DNA from: Xanthobacteraceae bacterium
GTDB taxonomy: Bacteria; Pseudomonadota; Alphaproteobacteria; Rhizobiales; Xanthobacteraceae
Direction: 5' to 3'
Assembly (NCBI GenBank): GCA_030043285.1
Contig: JASHXZ010000654.1
Coordinates: forward strand, 1 to 5,112
Length of the DNA: 5,112 nt
The notes below the pieces were generated by a model that was not told the DNA's origin, searched no databases, and saw only the letters and a list, made by a program, of their open reading frames with translations. Numbering within the stretch: position 1 is the stretch's first letter; each line of letters opens with the position of its first letter. This document shows positions 1 through 5,112 of the stretch, in pieces. Made by a program: the position numbers and the translations under genes.

Positions 1-253
1 CGAGCGAGCCGAGCGCGTCGCGCGTGGCGGCGAGCAGGCCGAGCCCGACGAGCCGCGCGCGCCGATAGCCTTCCTCGACGCCGATGCCGGCGCCGAGCTT
101 GCCGGTGAGGCTGTTGCCGTTCTCGTCGCGCGGGCCCTGGCCGGCGAGATAGAGGACATTGCCGACCAGCCGGTACGGCAAATAATTGGCGACCGGCTTC
201 GGCAGCTTCGGCAGCACCAGGCCCAGCTCTTTCAACCGCGCTTCCGCACTCAT
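1..253 (-). CDS. RidA/YjgF/UK114-family protein, 3' end cut off by window edge
   Basis: The first 84 codons of an open frame start at the ATG at 253-251 and run off the window, so this is the N-terminal part of a protein that is usually about 150 residues. The N-terminus (MSAEARLKELGLVLPKLPKP, then VANYLPYRLVGNVLYLAGQG, then PRDENG) and the later GKLGAGIGVEEGYRRARLVG stretch match the style of the YjgF-like subgroup that begins with a SAE-RL-ELG leader. Canonical RidA instead has SGQIP-type strands. Family members are small trimeric cytoplasmic proteins. RidA itself hydrolyses reactive enamine/imine intermediates released by PLP enzymes; the role of this subgroup is less clear. The catalytic-region arginine of RidA would lie beyond the window, so activity cannot be judged. 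An AAGGAG ribosome site sits 6 bases upstream. The gene follows livM by 50 bases with no terminator, so it is probably the distal gene of the transporter operon. Family assignment is firm; exact function is not. Confidence 0.87.
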   Translation of the reverse strand, partial: MSAEARLKELGLVLPKLPKPVANYLPYRLVGNVLYLAGQGPRDENGNSLTGKLGAGIGVEEGYRRARLVGLGLLAATRDALGSL

Positions 254-259
254 GAGTCG

Positions 260-265
260 CTCCTT
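260..265 (-). promoter_or_regulatory. Strong Shine-Dalgarno site for the RidA-like gene
   Basis: On the minus strand AAGGAG is followed by 6 bases and then ATG at 253-251. It lies in an A-rich 50-base gap (254-303) after the livM stop. The gap shows no hairpin plus U-run, so it looks like a translation initiation region inside an operon rather than a transcription boundary. Confidence 0.75.
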
Positions 266-303
266 TTTCGGGTTTCAGTTTCTCGCTTTTCGATTTTTGC
301 TCG

Positions 304-1272
304 TCACAGCTTCACGCCCAGCGCATGGGCCAATTCGCCGACGATGCCGCGGCGGAATACCAGCACGCAGGCGACAAAGATGACGCCCTGGATGACCAGC
401 ACCCATTGGCCGAACTGCGCCAGGTAATTTTCCATGGCGACGATCAGAAACGCGCCGACCACCGGGCCGAACACCGTGCCGAGTCCGCCGACCAGCGTCA
501 TCAGCACGACCTCGCCCGACATGGTCCAATAAACGTCGGTCAGCGACGCCAACTGGAAGACGAGCGCCTTGAGTGCGCCGGCAAGACCAGCCAAGGTCGC
601 CGAGAGCACGAAGGCGCACAGCTTGTAGCGGTCGGTGTTATAGCCGAGCGAGATGGCGCGCGGCTCGTTTTCGCGGATTGCCTTGAGCACTTCGCCGAAC
701 GGCGAGTTGATGATGCGGTAGATGAACAGAAAGCCGGCGAGCACCATGACGAGAACGAAGACGTACATGGTCTTCTCGTGCGACAGATCGAACACGCCGA
801 ACAAATGGCCGCGCGGCACGTCCTGGATGCCGTCTTCGCCGCCGGTGAACGGCGCGCGCAGCGCGACGAAATACATCATCTGCGCCAGCGCCAGCGTGAT
901 CATGGCGAAATAGATGCCCTGGCGGCGAATCGCAATGCTGCCGGCGACGACACCGAGCACCGCGCCACTCAAGGTACCGAACAGCACCGCGGCCTCCGGC
1001 GGAAAGCCCCAGACCTTGGCGGCATGCGCGCACAGATAGCTCGCCCAGCCGAAGAACAAGGCGTGGCCGAACGACAGCAGGCCGACATATCCGATCAAGA
1101 GATTGAAGGCGCAGGCGAACAGCGCAAAACACAGCGCCTGCATCAGAAACACCGGATAGACCACGAACGGCGCCGCGATGAGCAGCGCGACCATCACCAC
1201 GAAGGCGACCCAGAGGCTGCGCTCGCCGTCGCGGCGCGCCTCGACGAGCGGTGGATCGGCGAGCGCCGCCAT
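304..1272 (-). CDS. livM: Branched-chain amino acid type ABC transporter permease, LivM family
   Basis: This 322-residue inner-membrane permease forms the translocation channel together with the LivH-type partner. It has a short polar cytoplasmic N-terminus (about 1-19) followed by hydrophobic segments through to about residue 306. LivM hallmarks are GYVGLLSFGHALFFG at 61-75, RRQGIYFAMITLALAQM at 116-132, TGGEDGI at 143-149, the cytoplasmic coupling loop SPFGEVLKAIRENEPRA at 190-206 and GGLGTVFGPVVGAF at 262-275. The coupling loop should contact an ATPase subunit. The frame is open further upstream, but the start at 1272 gives normal family length, has AGGA 7 bases upstream and overlaps the livH stop as TGATG. 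That arrangement favours translational coupling and roughly equal amounts of the two permeases. All expected family motifs are present. Substrate cannot be read from the permease; livM is used as a family symbol only. Confidence 0.93.
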   Translation of the reverse strand: MAALADPPLVEARRDGERSLWVAFVVMVALLIAAPFVVYPVFLMQALCFALFACAFNLLIGYVGLLSFGHALFFGWASYLCAHAAKVWGFPPEAAVLFGTLSGAVLGVVAGSIAIRRQGIYFAMITLALAQMMYFVALRAPFTGGEDGIQDVPRGHLFGVFDLSHEKTMYVFVLVMVLAGFLFIYRIINSPFGEVLKAIRENEPRAISLGYNTDRYKLCAFVLSATLAGLAGALKALVFQLASLTDVYWTMSGEVVLMTLVGGLGTVFGPVVGAFLIVAMENYLAQFGQWVLVIQGVIFVACVLVFRRGIVGELAHALGVKL

Positions 1273-2159
1273 CACACGGTCCTGCCGAACAGGCCGGCCG
1301 GCCTGATCAACAGCACGATCGCCATGATGACGAAAATCACCGTGCTGGACGCTTCCGGGAAGAACACCTTGGTCAAGCCCTCGATCACGCCAAGCGCGAA
1401 GCCGGTGACGATGGCGCCGAGAATGGAGCCCATGCCGCCGATCACCACGACCGCGAACACGACGATGATCAGGTCGGAGCCCATCTGCGGCGAGACGTTG
1501 TAGATCGGCGCCGCCATCACGCCGGCCAGCGCCGCGAGCCCGACGCCGAAGCCGTAGGTCAGCGTCACCATGCGCGGCACGTTGATGCCGAAGGCGCGGA
1601 CCAGCGCCGGGTTTTCGGTCGCAGCGCGCAGATAAGAGCCGAGCCGCGTGCGCTCGATGGCAAACCAAGTAGCGAAGCACACAACGAGCGAGAACGCGAT
1701 CACCCAGGCGCGGTAGTTCGGCAGGAACATGAAGCCGAGATTGCGGCCGCCCTGCAGCAGCGCCGGTATCTGGTACGGCTTGCCGGAGGAGCCGAACTGA
1801 TTGCGGAACAGGCCCTCGATGATCAATGCCAGCCCGAACGTCAGAATGAGGCCGTAGAGATGATCGAGCTTGCGGATGTGCTGCAGGAACAGCCGCTCGA
1901 TCAGGATGCCGGTCGCCCCGATCAGGATTGGCACGACGACGAGCGCGATCCAGTAATCGACGCCAAGGTATTGCAGCATCAGATAGGCGGCGAACGCGCC
2001 CATCATGTACTGCGCGCCGTGGGTGAAATTGATGATGTTGAGCATCCCGAAAATGACGGCAAGGCCGAGGCTCAACAGCGCGTAGAACGAGCCATTGATC
2101 AGGCCGATCAGAAGCTGGCCGAACAACGCATAGGAGGGAATGCCGAAGATTTCGACCAT
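1272..2159 (-). CDS. livH: Branched-chain amino acid type ABC transporter permease, LivH family
   Basis: This 295-residue polytopic inner-membrane protein is the second channel subunit of the importer. The N-terminal region shows the LivH pattern GLINGSFYALLSLGLAVIFG at about 19-38, followed by MLNIINFTHGAQYMMGAF. Further family features are a hydrophobic stretch around 69-86, LYGLILTFGLALIIEGLFR around 101-119, the coupling loop RTRLGSYLRAATENPALVRAFG at about 170-191, and GGMGSILGAIVTGFALG at about 241-257. It ends in the common LLIRPAGLFG motif. Length is typical for the family. The ATG at 2159-2157 has only a weak upstream purine run (GCGGG), in contrast to the strong site of the preceding binding-protein gene, so its translation may be lower. 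The 147-base gap to the binding-protein gene carries an inverted repeat. The stop overlaps the livM start by one base. The ligand is unknown, and livH is used as a family symbol. Confidence 0.93.
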   Translation of the reverse strand: MVEIFGIPSYALFGQLLIGLINGSFYALLSLGLAVIFGMLNIINFTHGAQYMMGAFAAYLMLQYLGVDYWIALVVVPILIGATGILIERLFLQHIRKLDHLYGLILTFGLALIIEGLFRNQFGSSGKPYQIPALLQGGRNLGFMFLPNYRAWVIAFSLVVCFATWFAIERTRLGSYLRAATENPALVRAFGINVPRMVTLTYGFGVGLAALAGVMAAPIYNVSPQMGSDLIIVVFAVVVIGGMGSILGAIVTGFALGVIEGLTKVFFPEASSTVIFVIMAIVLLIRPAGLFGRTV

Positions 2160-2207
2160 TGCGACCCGCTCACACGCTCACCGTCCGGCGTACCGCTGCA
2201 CGACGCC

Positions 2208-2223
2208 TCTCGCCCAAGCGAGA
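2208..2223. repeat. Small 6-bp inverted repeat in the SBP-livH gap
   Basis: TCTCGC and GCGAGA flank a 4-base loop. In the minus-strand transcript this would be a small hairpin about 50 bases upstream of the livH start. No U-run follows. It could be part of a structured leader, but a 6-bp stem in GC-rich DNA can arise by chance. Confidence 0.3.
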
Positions 2224-2266
2224 ATACGATGGCGCGCAGTGCGTCCCGCGCCGCGCCCGCACGCTT

Positions 2267-2291
2267 GGCCCTCTCCCGACGGGAGAGGGCC
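2267..2291. repeat. Perfect 11-bp inverted repeat (REP-like hairpin) after the binding-protein gene
   Basis: The arms GGCCCTCTCCC and GGGAGAGGGCC are perfectly complementary around a 3-base loop. The element begins 15 bases past the stop of the binding-protein gene and lies 107 bases before livH in the direction of transcription. No T-run follows on the minus strand, so it does not look like an intrinsic terminator. CCCTCTCCC-type palindromes are, to my recollection, frequent between genes in Bradyrhizobium-like genomes. In other ABC importer operons, such as E. coli malE-malF, a hairpin at this position protects the upstream binding-protein message from 3' decay. A similar role here is inference. 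Confidence 0.7.
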
Positions 2292-2306
2292 GGTTTGCGA
2301 AAGCGC

Positions 2307-3521
2307 TTACTTCGCGGCGCTGACCAGCGGACAATTATCGTCCTTGAGCGGACGGAAAGCTTCGTCAGCCGGGATCGTGGAGCGCAGCTTGAAATCGTCG
2401 CCGGGATATTTCGATTCGGCGGGCGATTTCACCTCAAACAGATAGGCCGGATGGGTGACCGTGCCGTCGACACGCACTTGGCCCTTGCCGAACAGCGGAT
2501 CGTCGGTCGGCATCTGCTTCATCTTGTCGACGACCGCCTTGCCATCGGCGGCGCTGCCGACCGCGGCGACTGCTTTGAGATAATGCAGGATCGACGAATA
2601 GACGCCGGCCACCACCATGCTGGGGAACTTGCCGGGCCGTTCGGCTTGCCAGCGCTTGGTCCAGGCCCGGTTGGTGTCGTTCATGTCCCAGTACCAGGTC
2701 GAGGTGAGCACCAGACCCTGCGCGGTTTTCAGGCCGAGCGCCTCGACGTCGGAGATGAAGACGAGCAGGCCGGCGAAGTGCTGGCCGCCGGCGGTGATGC
2801 CGAATTCGGCACCTTGTTTGATGGCGTTGTCCGTGTCGCCGCCGGCATTGGCGAGGCCGATGATTTTGGCGTGCGACTGCTGCGCCTGCAGCAGGAACGA
2901 CGAGAAATCGGCATTATTGAGCGGCACCAGGACGTGGCCCAGCACCTTGCCGCCGTTTGCCGTCACGACCGCGGCGGTGTCGCGCTCGAGCGCGTGACCA
3001 AACGCGTAATCGGCGGTGACGAAGAACCAGGTATCGCCGCCGGTCTTCACCAGCGCCTTGCCGGTGCCGTTCGCCAGCATCCAGGTGTCGTAGGTCCAGT
3101 GCACGCTGTTGGGCGAGCATTTCGGTCCGGTCAGGTCGGACGAGGCGGCACCGGAGATCAGAAAGACCTTGTTCTTCTCGCGCGTCACGTCGCTCACGGC
3201 GAGCGCAACGCTCGATGTCGGCACGTCGACGATGGCATCGACATGATCGACGTCGAACCATTGCCGGGCGATGCTGGAGCCGACGTCCGGCTTGTTCTGA
3301 TGGTCGGCGCTGACGATGTCGACCTTCATGTTGTGCGCGGCCGGATTGAAATCCTGCACCGCCATCTTGGCGGCGGTGATCGAGCCGGGGCCGCTGATGT
3401 CGGCATACAGGCTCGACATGTCGCTTAAGACGCCGATCTTGACGTTGATCGGGCTCTGCGCCTGCGCCGCCGTGCCCAAGAGCACGGTGAGCGCGAACGC
3501 CAAACTGCCTGCAAGACGCAT
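2307..3521 (-). CDS. Periplasmic substrate-binding protein of a branched-chain amino acid type ABC transporter
   Basis: The product is 404 residues, the usual size for a type I periplasmic binding protein (Peripla_BP_6/LivK-like). A Sec signal peptide is visible: MRLAGSLAFALTVLLGTAAQA has a basic residue at 2, a hydrophobic core and an AXA site, with cleavage predicted after A21. The mature protein opens with the strand INVKIGVLSDMSSLYADISG (25-44), a typical ligand-cleft region, then GSITAAKMAVQDF and a DHQNKPDVG segment at 73-81. SGAASSDLTG (123-132) and HWTYDT (141-146) recall a subgroup of ABC binding proteins whose ligands are poorly defined. The only cysteines are C135 and C397, which could form a disulfide in the periplasm. 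The start is supported by GGGAGG 7 bases upstream. The gene lies between the ATPase and permease genes. Its ligand could be an amino acid, amide or organic acid; sequence alone does not decide, so no symbol is given. Confidence 0.92.
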   Translation of the reverse strand: MRLAGSLAFALTVLLGTAAQAQSPINVKIGVLSDMSSLYADISGPGSITAAKMAVQDFNPAAHNMKVDIVSADHQNKPDVGSSIARQWFDVDHVDAIVDVPTSSVALAVSDVTREKNKVFLISGAASSDLTGPKCSPNSVHWTYDTWMLANGTGKALVKTGGDTWFFVTADYAFGHALERDTAAVVTANGGKVLGHVLVPLNNADFSSFLLQAQQSHAKIIGLANAGGDTDNAIKQGAEFGITAGGQHFAGLLVFISDVEALGLKTAQGLVLTSTWYWDMNDTNRAWTKRWQAERPGKFPSMVVAGVYSSILHYLKAVAAVGSAADGKAVVDKMKQMPTDDPLFGKGQVRVDGTVTHPAYLFEVKSPAESKYPGDDFKLRSTIPADEAFRPLKDDNCPLVSAAK

Positions 3522-3528
3522 TATGCAA

Positions 3529-3535
3529 CCTCCCT
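3529..3535 (-). promoter_or_regulatory. Strong Shine-Dalgarno site for the substrate-binding protein
   Basis: AGGGAGG on the minus strand is followed by 7 bases and the ATG at 3521-3519. It is the best ribosome site among the transporter genes. That fits the usual need for excess binding protein over membrane subunits and fixes the start that gives a proper signal peptide. Confidence 0.75.
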
Positions 3536-3587
3536 CTCTGCGGGCCTGTAGCCTTCTTTCGCCTTTGGGCCCTTCGCCTAGACTGTA

Positions 3588-4298
3588 TCAGACTCCCAGA
3601 TACTCGTGCAGCTTCCCCATATTGGCCGCGAGCGCGGCAGTGGGGAAATGGTCCACGATGCGGCCATGTTCCATGACATAGTAGCGGTCGGCAATAGTCG
3701 CGGCGAAATTAAAGTTCTGCTCGACCAACAGTATGGTGAATCCCTGCGCCTTGAGCGCGCCGATGGTGCGGCCGATCTGCTGAATGATGACGGGGGCAAG
3801 GCCCTCGGTCGGCTCGTCGAGCAGCAACAGGCGGGCGCCGGTGCGCAGGATGCGCGCGATCGCCAGCATCTGCTGCTCGCCGCCGGACAGCTTGGTGCCC
3901 TGGCTCGCTTGCCGCTCGCGCAAATTCGGGAACAGCTCGAAGATATGATCGAGATCGAGGCCGCCGGGAAGGAGTTGCGGCGGCAGCAACAGATTCTCGC
4001 GCACGTCGAGGCTCGAGAAGATGCCGCGCTCCTCGGGACAAATGGCGATGCCGGCGCGCGCGATCGCGTCGGAGGAGAGCCTGATCAGCTCGCGGCCGTC
4101 GAAACGCACCGAGCCGGCGCGCTGCTCGACCATGCCCATGATGGATTTCAGCGTCGTGGTCTTGCCGACGCCGTTGCGCCCAAGCAGCGTCACCACCTCG
4201 CCGGCGCGCACCTCGAAGCTGGCGCCGTGCAAAATGTGCGACTCGCCGTACCAGGCTTGCAGATCGGTAACCGCAAGCAGCGCAGATGTTTCAGCCAT
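3588..4298 (-). CDS. livF: Branched-chain amino acid type ABC transporter ATP-binding protein, LivF family
   Basis: This 236-residue cytoplasmic ATPase subunit carries a full set of ABC motifs: Walker A GRNGVGKT at 40-47, the LivF-type CPEERGIFSSLDVRENL segment around 87-103, signature LSGGEQQ at 137-143, and Walker B LLLLDEPTEG at 157-166 with D161 and E162. The switch position reads LVEQN (191-195), with Gln in place of the usual His; this is normal for LivF proteins such as the E. coli one. It ends in YLGV, also usual. An in-frame start exists 27 codons upstream, but that extension lies inside livG and encodes an Arg/Pro-rich stretch unlike the family. The ATG at 4298-4296 gives MAETSALLAVTDLQAWYGES, the standard N-terminus. 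The gene overlaps the livG stop by 8 bases, so coupled translation is likely. It should pair with LivG to power the LivH/LivM channel. Confidence 0.94.
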   Translation of the reverse strand: MAETSALLAVTDLQAWYGESHILHGASFEVRAGEVVTLLGRNGVGKTTTLKSIMGMVEQRAGSVRFDGRELIRLSSDAIARAGIAICPEERGIFSSLDVRENLLLPPQLLPGGLDLDHIFELFPNLRERQASQGTKLSGGEQQMLAIARILRTGARLLLLDEPTEGLAPVIIQQIGRTIGALKAQGFTILLVEQNFNFAATIADRYYVMEHGRIVDHFPTAALAANMGKLHEYLGV

Positions 4299-5046
4299 GG
4301 CCGGTCCCGAGATAGGCTTCACGCACCGCCGGATCGGCCGATACGGTCTTGTAGTCGCCCTCGGCCAAAATCTCGCCACGGCTGAGCACGGTGATGCGGT
4401 CGCACAGATCGGCGACGACGCTCAGATTATGCTCCACCATCAACACCGTGCGATGCACCGCGAGCGACTTGATCAGCGCGCTGATGCGCTCGATGTCCTC
4501 GCGGCCCATGCCGGACATCGGCTCGTCGAGCAGCAGCATCTGCGGATCGAGCGCGATGGTGGTTGCGATTTCGAGTGCGCGTTTGCGGCCGTACGGTAAT
4601 TCCACTGCCAGCATGTGGGTGTAGGCGGCAAGCCCGACGTCGGCGACGAGCGTATGCGCCCGTTCGTCCAGCGCGCGCAGCACGCTCTTACTGCGCCAGA
4701 AATCGAACGAGCCGCCGCGCCGGCGCTGCAGCGCGATGCGGACGTTTTCCATCACCGTGAGATGCGGAAACACCGCGGAAATCTGGAACGAGCGGACGAG
4801 CCCGAGCCGCGCCACCTCGGCCGGCCGCAGCGCCGTTATGTCGCGGCCGTCGAAGACGATGCGGCCACGTGTCGGACTGAGGAACTTGCTGAGGAGATTG
4901 AAGCAGGTGGTCTTGCCGGCGCCGTTGGGGCCGATCATGGCGTGAATGGCGCCGCGCGCGACGCGCAGGTTCACGGCGCGCACCGCGACAAAGCCGGCAA
5001 AATCCTTGGTCAGGTCCTCGGTCTCCAGGACCGTATCGCCAGGCAC
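4291..5046 (-). CDS. livG: Branched-chain amino acid type ABC transporter ATP-binding protein, LivG family
   Basis: This 251-residue cytoplasmic ATPase has Walker A GPNGAGKT at 39-46, Q-loop Q88 in LVRSFQISAVFPHLTVMENV, an atypical LivG-type signature LPYGRKRALEIA at 150-161, Walker B MLLLDEP at 170-176 with E175, and switch His206 in MVEHN. The C-terminus ends DPAVREAYLGTGHG, normal for the family. All residues needed for ATP binding and hydrolysis are present. The start is taken as GTG at 5046-5044, preceded after 5 bases by a G-rich run (GGGGGA), and gives a standard N-terminal length. The frame stays open upstream to the window edge without an ATG, so a slightly longer protein cannot be excluded. 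It is the first transporter gene visible, and the operon promoter presumably lies outside the window. livF follows with an 8-base overlap. Confidence 0.93.
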   Translation of the reverse strand: MPGDTVLETEDLTKDFAGFVAVRAVNLRVARGAIHAMIGPNGAGKTTCFNLLSKFLSPTRGRIVFDGRDITALRPAEVARLGLVRSFQISAVFPHLTVMENVRIALQRRRGGSFDFWRSKSVLRALDERAHTLVADVGLAAYTHMLAVELPYGRKRALEIATTIALDPQMLLLDEPMSGMGREDIERISALIKSLAVHRTVLMVEHNLSVVADLCDRITVLSRGEILAEGDYKTVSADPAVREAYLGTGHG

Positions 5047-5112
5047 ACGTTTCCCCCACCCCGACCCATTGTCGGCATTATCGGTCAGCGCGTAAAGGGC
5101 GCGGCGCTGCGG
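5047..5112. other. Edge segment upstream of livG, no gene identified
   Basis: This 66-base stretch precedes livG. On the minus strand the livG frame stays open through it, while the other two frames contain stops (TGA at about 5088-5086 and TAA at about 5082-5080). Either stop could end an upstream gene truncated by the window. I see no convincing -35/-10 promoter, terminator or operator here. Confidence 0.4.
5052..5057 (-). promoter_or_regulatory. Probable ribosome binding site for livG
   Basis: The minus strand reads GGGGGA, then AACGT, then the GTG start at 5046-5044. The purine run is G-rich rather than a classic AGGAGG, but its spacing supports the GTG start. There is no in-frame ATG between here and the window edge. 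Confidence 0.45.

Noticed and set aside
325..1503. A 392-codon plus-strand open frame opposite livM and the end of livH.
   Set aside because: It has the same low-information His/Arg/Asp/Gln-rich composition and no family signature, and the minus strand has an unambiguous LivM.
1273..1680. An upstream in-frame extension of livM by 136 codons.
   Set aside because: It lies wholly inside livH, is Arg-rich and not membrane-like, and the start at 1272 gives normal LivM length with a TGATG overlap.
2267..2291. The palindrome as an intrinsic transcription terminator.
   Set aside because: No T-run follows it on the minus strand, and the downstream livH/livM genes are needed for the same transporter.
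1251..3428. A 725-codon plus-strand open frame opposite livH, the gap and the binding-protein gene.
   Set aside because: Its product is an Arg/His/Asp/Gln/Ala-rich string with no recognisable domain. It lies antisense to two clearly recognised genes and crosses their intergenic gap. Such frames are a known by-product of GC-rich codon bias on the opposite strand.
3522..3587. A possible hairpin (GGGCC/GGCCC) in the livF-SBP gap.
   Set aside because: The stem is about 5 bp with a long loop, has no U-run, and sits in GC-rich sequence where such matches are expected by chance. No promoter motif could be defended there either.
3606..4385. A 259-codon plus-strand open frame opposite livF.
   Set aside because: It is antisense to a LivF with every ABC motif intact, and its own translation shows no domain.
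1..5112. Search for tRNA or rRNA genes, CRISPR arrays, insertion sequences or phage and defence genes.
   Set aside because: Nothing of this kind was seen. The window is filled by one transporter operon with short gaps and no regularly spaced repeats or transposase-like frames.

Overview
The window is GC-rich and almost wholly coding. It reads as chromosomal DNA of an alphaproteobacterium, most likely Hyphomicrobiales near Bradyrhizobium or Rhodopseudomonas. That placement is an inference from base composition, protein style and a CCCTCTCCC-type intergenic palindrome; no phylogenetic marker is present. Every supported gene lies on the minus strand, so transcription runs from high to low coordinates.

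In transcription order the layout is: a 66-base edge segment with no identified gene (5047-5112); a LivG-type ATPase (5046-4291); a LivF-type ATPase (4298-3588); a 66-base gap; a periplasmic substrate-binding protein with a signal peptide (3521-2307); a 147-base gap holding a perfect 11-bp inverted repeat; a LivH-type permease (2159-1272); a LivM-type permease (1272-304); a 50-base gap; and the first 84 codons of a RidA/YjgF-family protein (253-1), which runs off the window.

The five transporter genes form one complete branched-chain amino acid type (HAAT family) ABC importer. The binding protein captures a solute in the periplasm, LivH and LivM form the membrane channel, and LivG and LivF hydrolyse ATP. 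livG/livF overlap by 8 bases and livH/livM by 1 base, which suggests translational coupling. No intrinsic terminator is visible between genes, so a single operon running into ridA is likely. The real ligand is not shown by the sequence: this family also carries amides, urea and aromatic or other organic acids. The RidA-like gene hints at nitrogen or amino acid metabolism.

No novel system is evident. The points worth a second look are the palindrome between the binding-protein and permease genes, the transporter-RidA linkage, a probable disulfide in the binding protein, and start-site choices for livG and livF. Very long plus-strand reading frames exist opposite livM, livH and the binding-protein gene, but they look like mirror artefacts of GC-rich codon use.
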